Assembly: GCF_009389715.1 (NCBI RefSeq)
Contig: NC_052399.1
Coordinates: 16,061,646-16,125,645 of the forward strand
Length of the DNA: 64,000 nucleotides
Origin: Phoenix dactylifera
Taxonomy: Eukaryota; Streptophyta; Magnoliopsida; Arecales; Arecaceae
Direction: 5' to 3'
The notes beneath the pieces were generated by a model that made no database searches, had not been told where the DNA came from, and saw nothing but the letters and a program-made list of their open reading frames with translations. A program made the position numbers and the translations under genes. Every line of letters begins with the position of its first letter. Position 1 is the first letter of the stretch. Below, in pieces: positions 45,980 to 60,300 of this stretch.

Positions 45980-46280
45980 AATATGAATGATACATGTTTC
46001 AGACCAATATATGACTCGAATTGGAGCATCAAAGTGGAAACACGTGTAGCCAGTAGAAATTTTATTCAGAAGTTGCAAATATTTAGAGGCCAAGTATTGA
46101 CTGCATTGACATAAGCCTACAATTTTTCATAAATGGAACCAGCAAAATATGAATCAAACATCTTTCAGACCAATATGACTGGATTCAAGCATCAAAGAGG
46201 AAATACATGTAGCCAGCAGGAATTTTATTTGGAAGTGGCAAATATTTAGAGGACTAGAATCGGCTGCAAGGGCATGAAAA
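45980..46280. repeat. Diverged two-copy tandem duplication, ~166 bp
   Basis: The phrase TTTCAGACCAATAT falls at 45997 and 46163. Both copies share GCATCAAAG-GGAAA, TGTAGCCAG and GCAAATATTTAGAGG in the same order, with many small differences. Confidence 0.75.
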
Positions 46281-49200
46281 TCAGAAGATGCTGACCAAAA
46301 ACAAAAGAAAAGCAAAGCAACAGAGAAGAAAAGAATTTACTTATCTAACTCCTAATTGCACAAAATACATATACATAGATGCAATCTTCATCACATTTGG
46401 GCAGATTGGCTCTCAGATCAGAAATTTGTTTTCACGAACCAAACACAGCAAGATTTTAAAATGAACCATCGTCACAAAGGCCAGATCCCCCATAGGGCCC
46501 ACTAACATCTCACAAATATCCAAATAGAGGAAATATACCAACTGCCAAAATCTGAAATCATCTAACATTCTCCTAACCAGCAGCACAACATGATTTCAAA
46601 TTTGCACAACAGACTAGTCCAAAAAAACAGTAACAAAACTTCACCTGCCAAAACTAGTGAATGCCAATAACAGGTGAAAATAATGTAAACCATAACTTTT
46701 AAAGTTGGTTGAAAAGAAATTATAATCCATTACCGTCATTAACTTTTAGGCAAATGTTAAAAAGTTTATACTGGCCAAATCGATGCAGTTAAGTTGACAG
46801 TTGAAAATAATGCACGATAATTGGAGGAATAATGTATAAAAGAAATTCCTACATATAATTGGTGTTAACTTTTAGATGAATGTTAGAAAGCATAAATTTT
46901 ATAATATTTGTTCATCGTCCAGGTTAAAGAGACTAATCACATAATCATATGTATAAGTTTACATATAGCAACATAAGTACATTTTTGGCGTGCACTTAAT
47001 TAGAAACCCCTGTAGACTGGCAAATTATGAAGGCATTATGAGTTAGTTTTAATAGTGAAGTGGACTGCATGTATATTTGCTTTACTCCCTACTCTCCTCC
47101 TCCTCCTATTCCGCTTAGTCTTCACCTTTAAGTTCGAACCATGCATTATGATAACATTAAGCAATTAGATCACTTCATCTTCCTCCATAAATCTTTCTTT
47201 TCGGCATATAAGACAAGCATGTAAGACCATGAAGAACTACTAAAGATCCGATGAATAACAGTCAAAAGCTAGATGGCCAAAAAAATCAATGAACAATATA
47301 ACAAAGGCCTTCAACAATCAATCCAATGAACATAATACCAAAATAAAGAGACTAAGTTCACGTGCATGAAAAACCCTCGCGCCTAGAAGATTCAAATGGA
47401 GATGCATGAAATAACCACAATGCCATGGTCTTTCAGTGCACACCTATAACCAAACCATCCCTTTAAGGTGCAATCTAATATGAAGACAATAAGAATTGAA
47501 AACAATACAGAAGAGTCTCCCTGCAGCAATGGTTAAGAATTGAATAAGAAATTAATATTTTCATCTAAGTATGACTAACTTTCCCAGATGAATGAAAAAA
47601 TGTGTGAAGGGTAGAAGTGTTCTTCAAAAGGTAAACATGGGTCATTGGATCACAAAACTATCACAACCATTATTACTAGTGGTTTTCAAAGGTTCGTACC
47701 ATGCTGATGCAGTCTATCAGAATGGTACAAACAAAACTATATAGATTCACGGGCATTATCATCAAAAATACAGCATAATATGTCCATGACACAGTGGTTG
47801 CTATCCACATTCAAATGTGGAGAAAGCTTTAAATTTCTTTTTTAAATGTCGGTAACTAAAAGCCCCAAGCAAATAGCATAAAATTCAGTTATGTAAATTT
47901 CTTTTTCCCTGTAGTTTTCTTACATCAAATTTACGGTCAAGGTCTAGTATAGTGGAAGAACAGTTTTGAGTTTTTCTTAAACATATATTGATTACGGATG
48001 AATTTCTGAGAATACTAAAGGTCCTCTAATTGTTTGTACAGTCCAAGGGGGAAGTTCAGATATTAAGAAAATACATATTTTATATTGTTATGGTGTTAAG
48101 GTTCATCAAGGAATTGTTTCTTGAGTCTAATAGTGTTGAGAAGTCTCAGTGACATCATCGCCGAGTTGAAAGTCCTTTCAGACTAGCAAACATAATTTTT
48201 AAACTGTCGCTGGGTTACGTATCTTTATATATGGGTCCAACTGAATTAACAAGTACCGAGTAATGTTGATGATCTAAATTCTTCTGCGGTGGATTTCATA
48301 AAATTCTCCTCTATCATTCTTTTTTATCCCCTTCATAATCTTCCTCTTCAAATGATCAACGAACCAATCAGCTAACACCGCTCAATTGTTTGCAACTTGG
48401 CATCATATAATATCATACGTTACAAAGAGAAGAGTTTCACAATTACTATAATTTGATTGTTAAAACTTGATATTCTTCAAAAAGGGGAACAGCCTTGCTT
48501 GTGAAGAGGAGCAAAGAGTTGCATTCTTCCATATTCAACCAAGCGATGTAACAAAGTTGAAGTGCCCATGAGGGGAGAAGAGAATAAAAAAGAAATAGAG
48601 TTCATGTTTTGAAGAAACAACAGGTGTTCCAAAGTATACGAAAAATATCAACACTATACTCAAATATACTAATTGGAACTCCAAACTCCACCATAACACA
48701 ATTAAGATTTGGGAGCATGGTTGTGGTTCTACAGAACTCGCCTATATTTCTAGGCCAGAACTTCTATGAGGTGGTAAAGGGTTATGTTAAGCATCATTGC
48801 CAACTGATCAATAAATGTCAGAGGTGTTTTAGGTATTTCACCTGAGATTGTCCAACAAGGGAGTTAATGGAAGCACATACTAATTTTAGTTGTATTTTTG
48901 AAGGAAAAAGTGTTTCTACGATTTCAGAATCAATGCTCCATTTACCATTTTCCTACTCTCACTTCTTTCAACTGATTATTTTCTCCCATCATCCCCCCTT
49001 CTCTACCTGTTTCGGCTTTCCTCCCTTTTGCTCCTTCCTTCTATGTCTCCTCCCTTATTTTTATGTATCCATTGTGTTCTCCCTTTACAAGATGAGATTC
49101 TATCATCACCACTGTTGCCCATCAAAGTTCTCGGTCAACTAATTACAACTTCCCAATCCAAAGGTAGAAGGATTTATCAAAAATAATGAACATTATTTAC

Positions 49201-49920
49201 CTCGGTATAATTCAAGAAAAACGTCAGGCTAAAAAACCAATGGAGGACATAAACATCCATGAAAATTAAGATGAAAGTTCAACAGCAATGATAAGTTAAA
49301 TCAAGAGTAACCAAGATTTTTTGAAGCATCAAGGCATACCATGTGATGAACTATTCATATTTGCAGTACGTACGAAACTACGAATAACATGGTGAACATT
49401 GATCATAGTTTGGATTGGTCCAAGTTGGAAGGATCCGAATATTGTACCATGTAGGTCGTGATTCACTTCACATGACTTTAACAAAACCCTTGAGCAATAA
49501 GGTAGTTCATCTTCACTAACTGAGGCTTACACCAGCAGTCACACCCTTCTGATTTGTAACCAGAGATTCAATGTTGAATTCTTGGATGGTGCATCCTCAA
49601 AAGTCTGTACCTGGGTAATCAATGTGGATGGATCTCGTTTCTTCTCTCTCTCAAGAAAACATGATTTAATCATTACAATTATGAGTCATAACTATGCCCT
49701 ATATTGCAATTTGCACGTACTATGACTAATAAATGCACCCTCTATTTTCAAACCTTTGGGAGAAACAAACAATATAAATTAAATATTAATAACAAGGTAA
49801 CACTATTCATCTATACACCCTATATTGTAGTTAACATAATAATTTGGCAATGAATGCTGCATGGTTTTAAACTCATGGTGCAGAGAATAGGATGTTAAGC
49901 TCTACATAAAGAACAATGTA

Positions 49921-50082
49921 GAGTGTGCTTGGTGTTGCTTCATCTTTATAAAAAGATAAGGAGAGGCCAGAAGGTACATGTTCTAGCTTCTCCTAAAAGC
50001 ATTTTTTTTTATTCTTTAGATAGTGTTTTTTTGCTTTAAAAGCCATAAAAGCACTTCTTTTAAGGCAACGCTAAACACATCC
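49921..50082. mobile_element. Possible small MITE
   Basis: The left end GAGTGTGCTTGGTGTTGC and the right end (reverse complement GGATGTGTTTAGCGTTGC) pair imperfectly over 18 bases. The interior is AT-rich and non-coding. No target duplication is clear. Confidence 0.4.
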
Positions 50083-50328
50083 ACAGTATCTATCTAGGTA
50101 AAGATCATAAGGATCTAAAGCCAGAGCCTACAAATTATTGCCCGGTAGTATATAAGACCATCAATGGAACGATTTATGTGTGCATAAGATGTGGACACAC
50201 CCATAGTATTTATCTAGGTAAAGATAGCATAAGGATCTAAAGCTGGGGCCTACAAATTATTGCCTGGTGGTGTATAAGACCATCAATAGAATGACTTATG
50301 TGTGCATAAGATGTGGACCCAAACCAGA
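50081..50328. repeat. Two-copy 120-bp tandem duplication
   Basis: CCA(C/T)AGTAT(C/T)TATCTAGGTA starts at 50081 and 50201. The copies share ATAAGGATCTAAAGC, CCTACAAATTATTGCC and GTGTGCATAAGATGTGGAC in order and are about 90 percent alike by eye. Confidence 0.85.
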
Positions 50329-50330
50329 GA

Positions 50331-50412
50331 GAGAAGAAAAAGAAAAAGAAGAAGAAGAAGAAGAAGTGGACCCAAATAAATAAAAAAAAGAGAAGAAGAA
50401 GAAAAAGAAGAA
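50331..50412. repeat. GA/GAA purine tract
   Basis: An almost pure purine tract rich in AGAAGA and GAAAAA units, interrupted once, lying between two tandem duplications. Confidence 0.8.
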
Positions 50413-50450
50413 AACACGTTGGACTTCAGATGTTGCATGCAAACTCAAGT

Positions 50451-50935
50451 AAACATGTTTGAGTTCAGATGCATGTAAACAAAAAGCTCGTCCCCCCAGT
50501 TAACACTTGGTCATAGTTCTAATGGAAGTAAAGGTTAAATGTGACGTGAACTTGAAGTTACACCCACCACCCTTAATGTTTAACAAGTCCTTGTCGATGT
50601 TCGTGCTCAATTATTTTCTGAGAGTTGATTAATAAATAGCAATGCAATAATCTAACAACATAAAGATAATAAACCTAAAGATTGTAAACATGTTTGAGTT
50701 CAGATGTCGCATGTAAACACCAAGTTAACACTTGGTAATAGTTCTAATGGAAGTAAAGGTTAAAATTGAGGTAAAGTTTAAATGCGACATGAACTTGAAG
50801 TTAGGCCTACCACCCTTCATGTCTAAAAAGTCCTTGTTGATGTTGATGCTCAATTATTTTCCAAGTAGATTCATAAATAGCAATGCAATAATCTAACAAC
50901 GTAAATATAATAAACCTAAAAATTGTCATGCAATT
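50451..50935. repeat. Two-copy 245-bp tandem duplication
   Basis: AAACATGTTTGAGTTCAGATG starts at 50451 and 50696. Both copies then share TTAACACTTGGT-ATAGTTCTAA, AAGTCCTTGT-GATGTT and AGCAATGCAATAATCTAACAAC in order. Confidence 0.85.
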
Positions 50936-51107
50936 TCTTGGATTGTGAATATGAATCATAGCTTAGCTTATGTTACTCCAAATAAGAAAATTGACTACTT
51001 ATCAGTACTCTAGAGCAAATTTCATGCAGAACAAACCTGGGGAATACACCTTCAATGCTATCACAGAATACCAGAGTTACTATCTGCCACATAAGAAACG
51101 TCGCATA

Positions 51108-51155
51108 AAAGAACAAGGACTTCTGGATAACAAAGAACAAGGACTTCTGGATAAC
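51108..51155. repeat. Perfect 24-bp doublet
   Basis: Two adjacent identical 24-base units starting AAAGAACAAGGACTTCTGGA. A very recent slippage or duplication. Confidence 0.9.
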
Positions 51156-54100
51156 GACACGGCAGCACTGATAAGGATACAACCGCAACATGGAAAACTA
51201 CAGAAAAAATACCCTTGACAGAAAAGCAATTCAAAGTAGAATTGAAGAAATGATTAAAAGATCCTAAAGCAAGGTAAATAGCCCCATAATCTCATGTCAA
51301 TCTATTGGTTTATTTCATGCAAATGTATTAACAATGTCCAAATGCTTAATAATTGTACCATTCTTTGAAAAATATCTATGAGATGAAAGTTCTGTCACCT
51401 ACATAATGTTCAGATTTTGGGTTCTCAGTAAAATGAGTGCTCATCACAGATTAACAGTTAGCAGGAAAACAAGCCAAAGCATGTGGTGAGGCCCTCCTGA
51501 CAATTCATAGGGATATTAACTATTATATTCTACAATCAGAACTAAGTTCAAGTTATTAATCTTCAGTGAAATTTCCTAGTAACTAAAAGTTAAAGCTGAA
51601 CCAAACCAAGGACTTTCAGGGTGGTTCCTCTTATTATATAACTGTATAGAATAACTGGAATGTACTGGATTTGCTGTGATAAATGGATTATGAATCTATA
51701 CATTTCCAAAAGCTAATATTACTCCAGTAATCTTGGGGAACATTGGAGTCTCATATAGAATGGCTCAGTACCTAAGATCTAGTAAAGCCAGTTTGAAATG
51801 TTTGATGATTGTCAAGGCACTACAAAATGAGCATAAGAGACATGATGATGTTGACAAGTGGATGTGTAAAATCAGGAGAACTCTGCGATTTACCTAGGTA
51901 ACGTAAATCCGGCATATTTATGACACTTAATTCTCCTGCTTAAGTAACAGAGAGCCCCTTGATATCCTAAAATCATCAAGGCAGTAATGTGTTCCCGAGA
52001 TTGCCAAGGGTTATCAATTCAAAAAACTCCCATAAGTTTGCAAAGCCAACTCTAGCTAGCTAAGTATGAGATGTTCAGATCTTTCTAAGAATCAGCAAGA
52101 TCACCAGAGTTCTTTTTCTTCCTCCTCAAAAATGGTCAGCATAATAGAACTGAAGAACCTCAAGTGGCACCAAAGCTTGACATCGCAAGTAGATAAAAAC
52201 ACTATTACACAAGCCAAACCACCCCATAGCGAACCAAAGCTTTTGATTTATACAATCGACCAAGTTCCTTACTTGTGAATCGCTTAAATTTAGCAAGTCG
52301 ATCATATCATTAAGGCAAGACAAAAAGCATCTAAGTTAGATATCAGTTTCTGGTATAGTAGATAACGCTTGTGAATATTATCAACCAAAAATTAATGGGG
52401 CAGAAGAGCTCCACTCACATGGAGGACACATAGAAAATATTCAGTCTGCAACCTGGTGAGCTTCCTAGTCCCTATGTGAAGCTTGGAAAGTATATGAACT
52501 GCCAAATGAACAAAACAGAACTAATAATTAACAAAAGAAGTTGCTCAACATGGGAGAAAAAAGTCAAGAAATACCTCCATACATTAAACTACATACATCC
52601 AAATGACAATAATTAGCCGAAAAAGCATCTTACACTTTTTTTTAGCTGTAAGATAATAGAATCGGAAAATGAGCATATAACAATAGAAGGTGGAATCCAA
52701 AACAAAAGAGAAAACAAAGATAACAAAGGATGGCATCAAACTTAAGAGCAAAAAAACATCATTGAAGCATTTAGTGCTAATCTAGCCCCAGGCATGTAAC
52801 AACATAATCCTCCCAAATTTCAGCAATTTGCCCAAAGCTTAGCCTGTTCAGGCGAACAGTGTAATTTGTTTCCCACAAATAAATCACCAAATAAAATAAG
52901 GAAAGAGATCCCATTTGAATTTAAAGACACCAAGAGCACACTTATTTCCATATTAAAGCAACTGGTCATAAAATTTGAGAGAAATCCAAGCTTACATGGC
53001 AGCCCAAGATGATGGCACCACTACATTTCTTCAAAATTCAATAAATAACAAAAACAAACCAAGCAAGCACATGCACTTCTTATCAGATTGCAAGGCTTTC
53101 AAAACACCTTATAAAAAGTCAAATCCTGACCTCTGATCAGGAAGGAAAAAGGCCCAGAAACCCCTAAAGGAAGTAACTCTTATACCCATCAACAGAGCTC
53201 ATGTCATTGAGCACAACGATATCAAAGCCATGTAGGGTTTCAAAAATTTAGGATGGAGAATAGCCAACTTAACTCGAAACATTGAAGAATTATAGTATCA
53301 ATCCTAGAGGCCCTCTCAAAAATAATACGGGAACAGACCTCCAGGATAGTAGGAACATTGTGCATCTCTCTGATAATTTTCCTGGGACAATATAGAAACA
53401 AACCTTCCCTCCAAAGGTCATGAGCCATTCAAAATCCCATTCCAGCAAAGGGACATTATTCAAATGGATATCCCACCCCATACCAATAAAGATAGCAAGA
53501 GTATTTGAACATTGCACTGAAAAGGTTTGGAGAGAACAGAACTCTAAAAGAGGGTAAGAGCATGGAGAACATAATATAATCAACAGTATCAACAGTATGC
53601 TTGCAGTTCGGCTCTTAGAAAAATAACTTAAATCAAACTCAGTCTGGATGATAGCTGCAGTGTAGGCCTCCTATTTAATTCAAAAATCTGGAACGGAACA
53701 ACGTTCCTACCAGAATTTGTCACGCAATAAACCTTTCATGAAAGAATGTTATTTTTAAATTTAGATGCATGCAATATCCATGAAAATAAGAGAAACAAGC
53801 ATATAATCTCTCAAAATAAAAGTTCAACATAACCAAATGCCAATGTTGCTTCTTGCACAACGGTTTCAACTTTCAAACATTATCTGGTTCGTCTGTTCAC
53901 TGTGTGTCACAAAAGATACATCAACTAGGTGAGCTATATTAAGTGTTCATTTCAAATTGGTTGATTCCTTTCTGGAAAGATCTGGTGCCTTCAAAAATTA
54001 AAAAGATCCTAGTAGTGTCCCACTGAAAATTTGAACCTTATAGTCTCTAATCTGCAAAATTATGTTCTTGCCCTCGTCACGCTTCTTGGCCTTCAGCTGA

Positions 54101-54332
54101 GGGTGTAAATATGTGACAGCACAAATGAAAATACACAGATTAGATACCTACACAGCCCAAGCTCCAGAAAATAATAGAACTATAAGTAACATAATTACAG
54201 CAGCAACATGTTCATATATTAACACAATGGAGCATTCAAAGTGTCTCCTGCGAGCAGACAGAGCTGAGAGGAAAAAACAAACAATACCTGTTATGTGAGA
54301 AGGATAAGAGATCACCTTCTGCAGTTGGCAAA

Positions 54333-57300
54333 TCAAGGTGCACCTGATTCACTGAGTACAAAGGCTTGGAGAAGACTCTGGGCAGCATGAGTCTGCTCGG
54401 GCATTCCAGATATTATAATCACAGTCTCTTTTGCTTCAGGTCTAGGTTCAGTAATGGTAATTTTTGCATCTGAAATCTGAAAATGTGACACATGTAATTT
54501 TGCAGGTATCAAGGATATGATTTCAAGCATAATCAGCAGAAATCTCAAGACAAACCTCACGAATTCGTCTTAGACAGCCACCATCCTCCCCATATATGGA
54601 AGGTACAAGAGATCGAGGAACAACAACATCTACAGTTGTGTTCGTAATAACAGCTGGCTGACTTCCACTGCATAAAAAAACAAGCAATCCCATGATTGAT
54701 AAGTTAGTCCAATTATACTAAAATGTTAACAAAACAAAAAATAGTGGGGGAGAATAACTTACCCAGCAAATCCACCAATTCTTCTTTGTGGGGCTCCTCC
54801 TCGGTAATCAGGCATAGGAATGGGACCACCACTCTCCCTCATACCCTATGGCAGTTCCATCAGCAGGATTGATTTAGAATAAAGGACAAAAGGCAGAAAA
54901 AAGTCTTACTTGTAGAACTTGTTCTTCATACAGAATTAAAATGTGGAATTAGATATCATTTCAAGGAACATATAAAGATTGACAGATCAGCCCTAAATTA
55001 TGATAAGCAAACTCTATGAATGAGGAAAGGTAGCTAGATAAATAGATGCAAAGCATCCGGGTTAGTAATTAATCCTACCATTCTTCAATGAACCAAGCAA
55101 TGTGCCCTTAAAAAATAAAAGACACAAAATTCCTTGAATCCCTACTATTCTAATACAGACTCCTTTACCTGCACAACAGCCTGTTAATATCAGTCTAAGA
55201 GTGCATTTGGCAGACAGGATAAGTGAGGGTTATCCCCCCCCCCCCCAGTTGGGAGGATTATCGGTAGGGTTATCCTGCCAAACATCCTAAAAGGCCATAA
55301 AATAGCCTTATTCGAACAAAGCCATTTATTCAAATAATTTTGTTCTGCCGAAATGGTGGAATAGAAGTATTCCATGGAATTGGGGGAAGTCCTCTCAATT
55401 ATAATTTTGCCCCCACTCATTTTTTAAACACAACAAAAAGTGAGAATTTTGTCCTCGTGTTAAAATCCAAATAGTCATGAAAATCAACACACTAACTTAT
55501 TCCTTCACTTATCCCTCCAACCAGATGCCAAAAGAGTTGTCCCATGTGCAGTAAAGGGGATAAACCTGCAAAAGTTACCCCTCTACCAAATGCAGCCTAA
55601 AGAACCTAAACATTCCAGTTCACCCATTACCTTCCCTTTCTAGGTTACTTCTCTTCCCCTTAAGAGAGGAAGAAAACAGAAGTGCACCAACCATATCATG
55701 TTGCATATATAAAAAAATTGTCTTCAAAAAGAATGGGGACCACAAATTAAATGCTTCCACTCCATGCATTTCACAAGCCAAAACTAGAACTATGAAACCT
55801 ATACATCTCCCTCCATCCAAAGTCTCTAGCAGAAGAGCTTCTAAACTAGGATATCAAAATCTTCTTGTGGAAGCCAAATGGTTGTGTGCTAAATTATCAA
55901 CAGTCATACATAATTACCAAACATCTTGAGGATATATGCAGGAACATGCCAGTGATGTGTTAACAAAATGCCCACATTATAGAAGCTTGACTAAGAATAT
56001 CAGCTATTCAAAACAAACTTCTCTGGTGATCCATATTATTCTATCCAAGCAAATTACTCTGAAATACAAAGGTCCTTTAAATTATTTGTAGTCATCCAAT
56101 TACAAGTATTGTCAGCATCCATAGGATATGCTGCCAATACCCAAATCATCTCAAGAAATTCTCACCATATCCTCAGCATCGCTTGTATGTAGGTTAATGA
56201 ACTCAAGCTAGCTCAAACACATCTACCCTTATCATACATCATGCTTGAAAAAAAGGTACACAACTCTGCACCACAACCCGATATGCTTTGCTGCTACAGG
56301 TGAACCAACTAAACCTCAACAACTCAATCAACCAAACAAGAAAGCCATTCTTCTGATTTTTCTATATTTCGGCTGCTCCACTACCATTCTAAAACCATAC
56401 TCATTTAATCACAGTTAACCTTATTTCACGAGTCACTAAAGTGTAGAGTGAATTTATTAACAATTTTCAGGTGCATCATGCACTTACGGAATGGAAATTC
56501 CATTAAGAATGAAAAGGAATTGGTTAGATTAAGGTAAAGCATGATCCTCCTATGAGGAAATAAAGTATCTGCACAAATAAAGAAATATTAGGCTTACAAG
56601 ATGCATCACACTTATTATTCCTCTCACTAACCCAACCATGAGTTCATTACTACTTTACTATAATTGCAACACCAAGACTATCCATTACCGGCATTCAGAA
56701 AGAGAATTATTCCAAGGCAAATAGCGGATATATCAACAAACCAAACTGTCTATCTACCGAAATATAGTTGACAACTCCAACGGGTCTACATAAATTGGAC
56801 TGACAGAAGCTACATAAATAAAGATTTCAAATTATCTGTAGCCCATGTTAATGCACATGCAACACTTTAAAATAAACCAACAGTATGCACAGGGTGGATA
56901 ATCATGTTTTAAAGTTCTACAGTCAGATACCTTCCATCGATGTTAGGCAAAACAGATCATGTCTTAAGTCATATATACCAACATAAATAGCCAATAAATA
57001 AGAGTCACACCAGCCATGCTAACATAGAAGAGTGAAGTAGTAAGGAAGAGAAAGTCGACACGCTGGAAGAGAATTTACCCAACATGCACAGGTTTGGTTT
57101 TAAACATGAGATGTATATTCATGGATTTCAGATGCCATAACGAAATATGTGTCTCCAAAATAGAATAATCTATGTATATTGCAACAATTACTAGAATACT
57201 GCAATCAATATTTGCGTTTCAAAAACCAAAGAATGAACTATCAGTTATCTACTTTGGGTGCACCACATATGCATGGGAATGATCCCAATAACACATGGAA

Positions 57301-60300
57301 ATATGGGAAGGTGTTTGGCCATGAGTGTTCTATCTAAGGGAGGGCCCCTGAATTATGTCAGCGAGGTTTGATCAAAGATTAATTGTTGAATGCTTTTTTT
57401 TAATTGGTGGGTCAGCACAAAAGATTGTTTACTGGTGGGTCTTGATGAAAATCATGAACAGTTTTTTGTGCCCCCACCCCCCCTCTTTTCTGGGTCAAAA
57501 AAAAAAGGAGTGCCCATAAAAAAATTTTCTTTCGAATCGATGCATTTCCATCATGATTACCTCATTCAAGACACAGCAAATCTGAAGAAGTATACCAATT
57601 AAACAGATGAGTGTAATAATCAAATTTCTTCATCTTTTGTGGACATTTGTTAAAGATTAGTTCCCTCACTGCCCCGCTCAAAACTTCAGCCTCTAAGAGT
57701 CCTAACACTGGAAAACTTTTGTAAAAATATAAATGTTTAAAATAAAAAAAATGCATAAATATTTCAAAACATGTTGCCTACAGACAACAATGAGCAGTAA
57801 ATGGAACTCCTTATCTAAAAATTTTTTTTTGGGGGGGGGGGGGATGCACTATATAACTAGAAGCGGTTCGACACCTGAAGCTAATGATTTAGCACTAGTA
57901 AAATAGCTAACAGTTGTCAAAATTTGAACGAAAATCTCTTTGAAGGATATTCCCAAAAGAAAAAAAGCAAATAAAGAAAGAATAGGGGCTGACTGCTAAC
58001 AATTCTGGCCGCATCGAGCTTGATAGTCCATTTTCAGTTTATTAAAATTCAATGTCATAGGTGTTTTTATTTTGCTGAATACTAGTTGCTTATATGCCAG
58101 AATATCAATCAATAGTTGATAATTTGAGTTTTATGAGTCAAATATTTTATTTTTCAATCACAGATAATGACAGTCCACATCTGAAAAACTTCTGCATTCA
58201 TTTGTTATACACTTGTGTAACTTCTGAAGAAAAACAATGCTATAGGGCCTACGGCATGAAAAGGCTCCAGTAAAGTAGGCGTACTTTACTATACACAGTA
58301 AAGTAGGCGTACTTATGAAGTAGAGGATAAAAAAAGGTATGTGATCCCGGTGTTGTCAAAGACGGTCTGGGCGCTCGTTTAGACCCTCAAAAAAGCAAAG
58401 CAGCCCTAAAGCGCCGCAACAGCCGAGACAAGGTGAGTTTGCTGAGGTGATGGCTAAGCAAGCACCTAAGACAAAGCGAGAGGTGTGTTTCATTAATGTC
58501 CAACATATTCTTCTTGTTCCCTTTTGCCAATTGCTCAAAAGACATGTTAGTGTTTCATTTTAAGGAGCATTTCAGTCTCTATTGAAATGCTTATTAGAGG
58601 GCTAAAGTAGTCCTATGTCTAAAGTAAAAGCAATGGCAAGTGCAATAACTTCAACTACACAACCAGATCTTGAAGAGGAGGTAAATTTGGAGGAGATAGG
58701 CAAGGTGAATGATGACTACAAACCTAGTGAAGATAGAAGTGATAAGAGAAAGCAATAACTATGACAATAACGAGTGAAGATTTCAAGCTTCTATAGGATG
58801 CCTAGTGATTACTTTTTTGTTCTGATTTAAAAAAAATGTCTTCAAAATCGGTCTTTTGCTTCATGTTTGAACTTTATAGCTACTTCAGGGTGCCCAAGCA
58901 TTTACTTTTGTTTTATCTCCAAAACTTGCAACCAAAATTGCGATTCTAATTCCATGCCTCCCCTTCCCATTGGTTGCCATCTGTATTCCTTTTCATTCCT
59001 ATAGCGCTCGTGCCTCGGGCAAAAAGGGAGTCCTATCATCTTATGGGCACCTTTTTGCTTTTGACAACCTTGTGCGACCCTGTGCTTCGCCTCTTAGGAT
59101 GCCCATAGCAAAACTAAATCATTTTGATATATTAGGCAATCAGCAATCACTTCTACATATTTGCATCTGAGTACGCACGTGTATATACATAAGTACGAAT
59201 CTAAACAATTTCAAAGCATCAGCCAATGCACTTAACCCCTCACACCACCAGAAAATCAGCATACAAGCCACTACTTCTACTACACATACCATTGTCTGCC
59301 AGCTGGCAGTCATCCAAACTGTTGCTGCAAAAATGACCAAATCATAGATGCCTAAAGACTGAGTATTCCTTATCCTTCACAATATGACGAGGAAAGTAAA
59401 GTTTCATACCTGGGAAGACAATGAATGTCAAGAAGCTGAGCTCTACACAAGATCATGCACTAGAGGACACCAAATCTCTTTCTATTCAAGCTCCTACATG
59501 TTTATATGCTAGCTTAAGCATTTCGTTTTCATGCAAAAGTAATTTCTATCCATACAATTATGAGCATTAATTTCTTACCAAAAATGTTATTAATACATTA
59601 TGTGTCATGCTGCATCAAAAGTACACTCCTAAACATAAAAATAATACAAATATCATTAAAAGGAATATTTCCTAGTAACACCGAAAAAGGGGCTCATTAC
59701 CTGTGGTCCCCATGGTGCACCTCTTTCAAGACTAGGAGGAAGACCCGAACCATAAAATGCAGGAGGAAATGCAGATCTTTCATCATAGGGTCGACCAACA
59801 GAATCTTTCGGAAATGAAGGCAAATTGGAAAACAACCTGGGGGGTGAAGATTCCCTCCTTCCCATGTATGGACCAAACGGAGGTATTTGCTCAACAAAAG
59901 TAGGATAACCACCAGGAGGTAATTTATCACGGAAAATATGATGCTTCAGTCTAGTAGTAATCTGCAGCAAAGCTTCCTGAACTGCTCCAAATTCACCATT
60001 TATCTGAAATGAAACAATTCCGATGTCATGATGCTGATATAAGAATGAATCAAATAAACATAGCAATTACATATAAAATATCAGATGGAAAAGCATGGAA
60101 CAATGACTAGGTGAAAAATAAACACGACCAACTCATATGAAAGGGCAAAAAAGGGTCCACAGCAACCAAACATGAACATATGTGCAACAAGTCAAGACAG
60201 ACCTGAACGACTTCATCATTTTCTGGCACACCTTTTGGGATCTGATCTTTACCCAATATACGAATGTGAGCTCCAGAGAGCTTCCTCATTTCTGCTATTA

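Larger units (their letters stand above)
43365..54332. other. Gene-poor intergenic stretch of about 11 kb
   Basis: AT-rich and without a recognisable protein on either strand; all open frames are under 100 codons. Local structure includes a poly(A)-only insertion (44384-44406), a duplication at 45980-46280, a possible small MITE at 49921-50082, two tandem duplications with a purine tract between them (50081-50935), and a 24-bp doublet (51108-51155). The end next to 54333 should hold the 3' UTR of the KH gene. Non-coding transcripts cannot be excluded. Confidence 0.5.
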
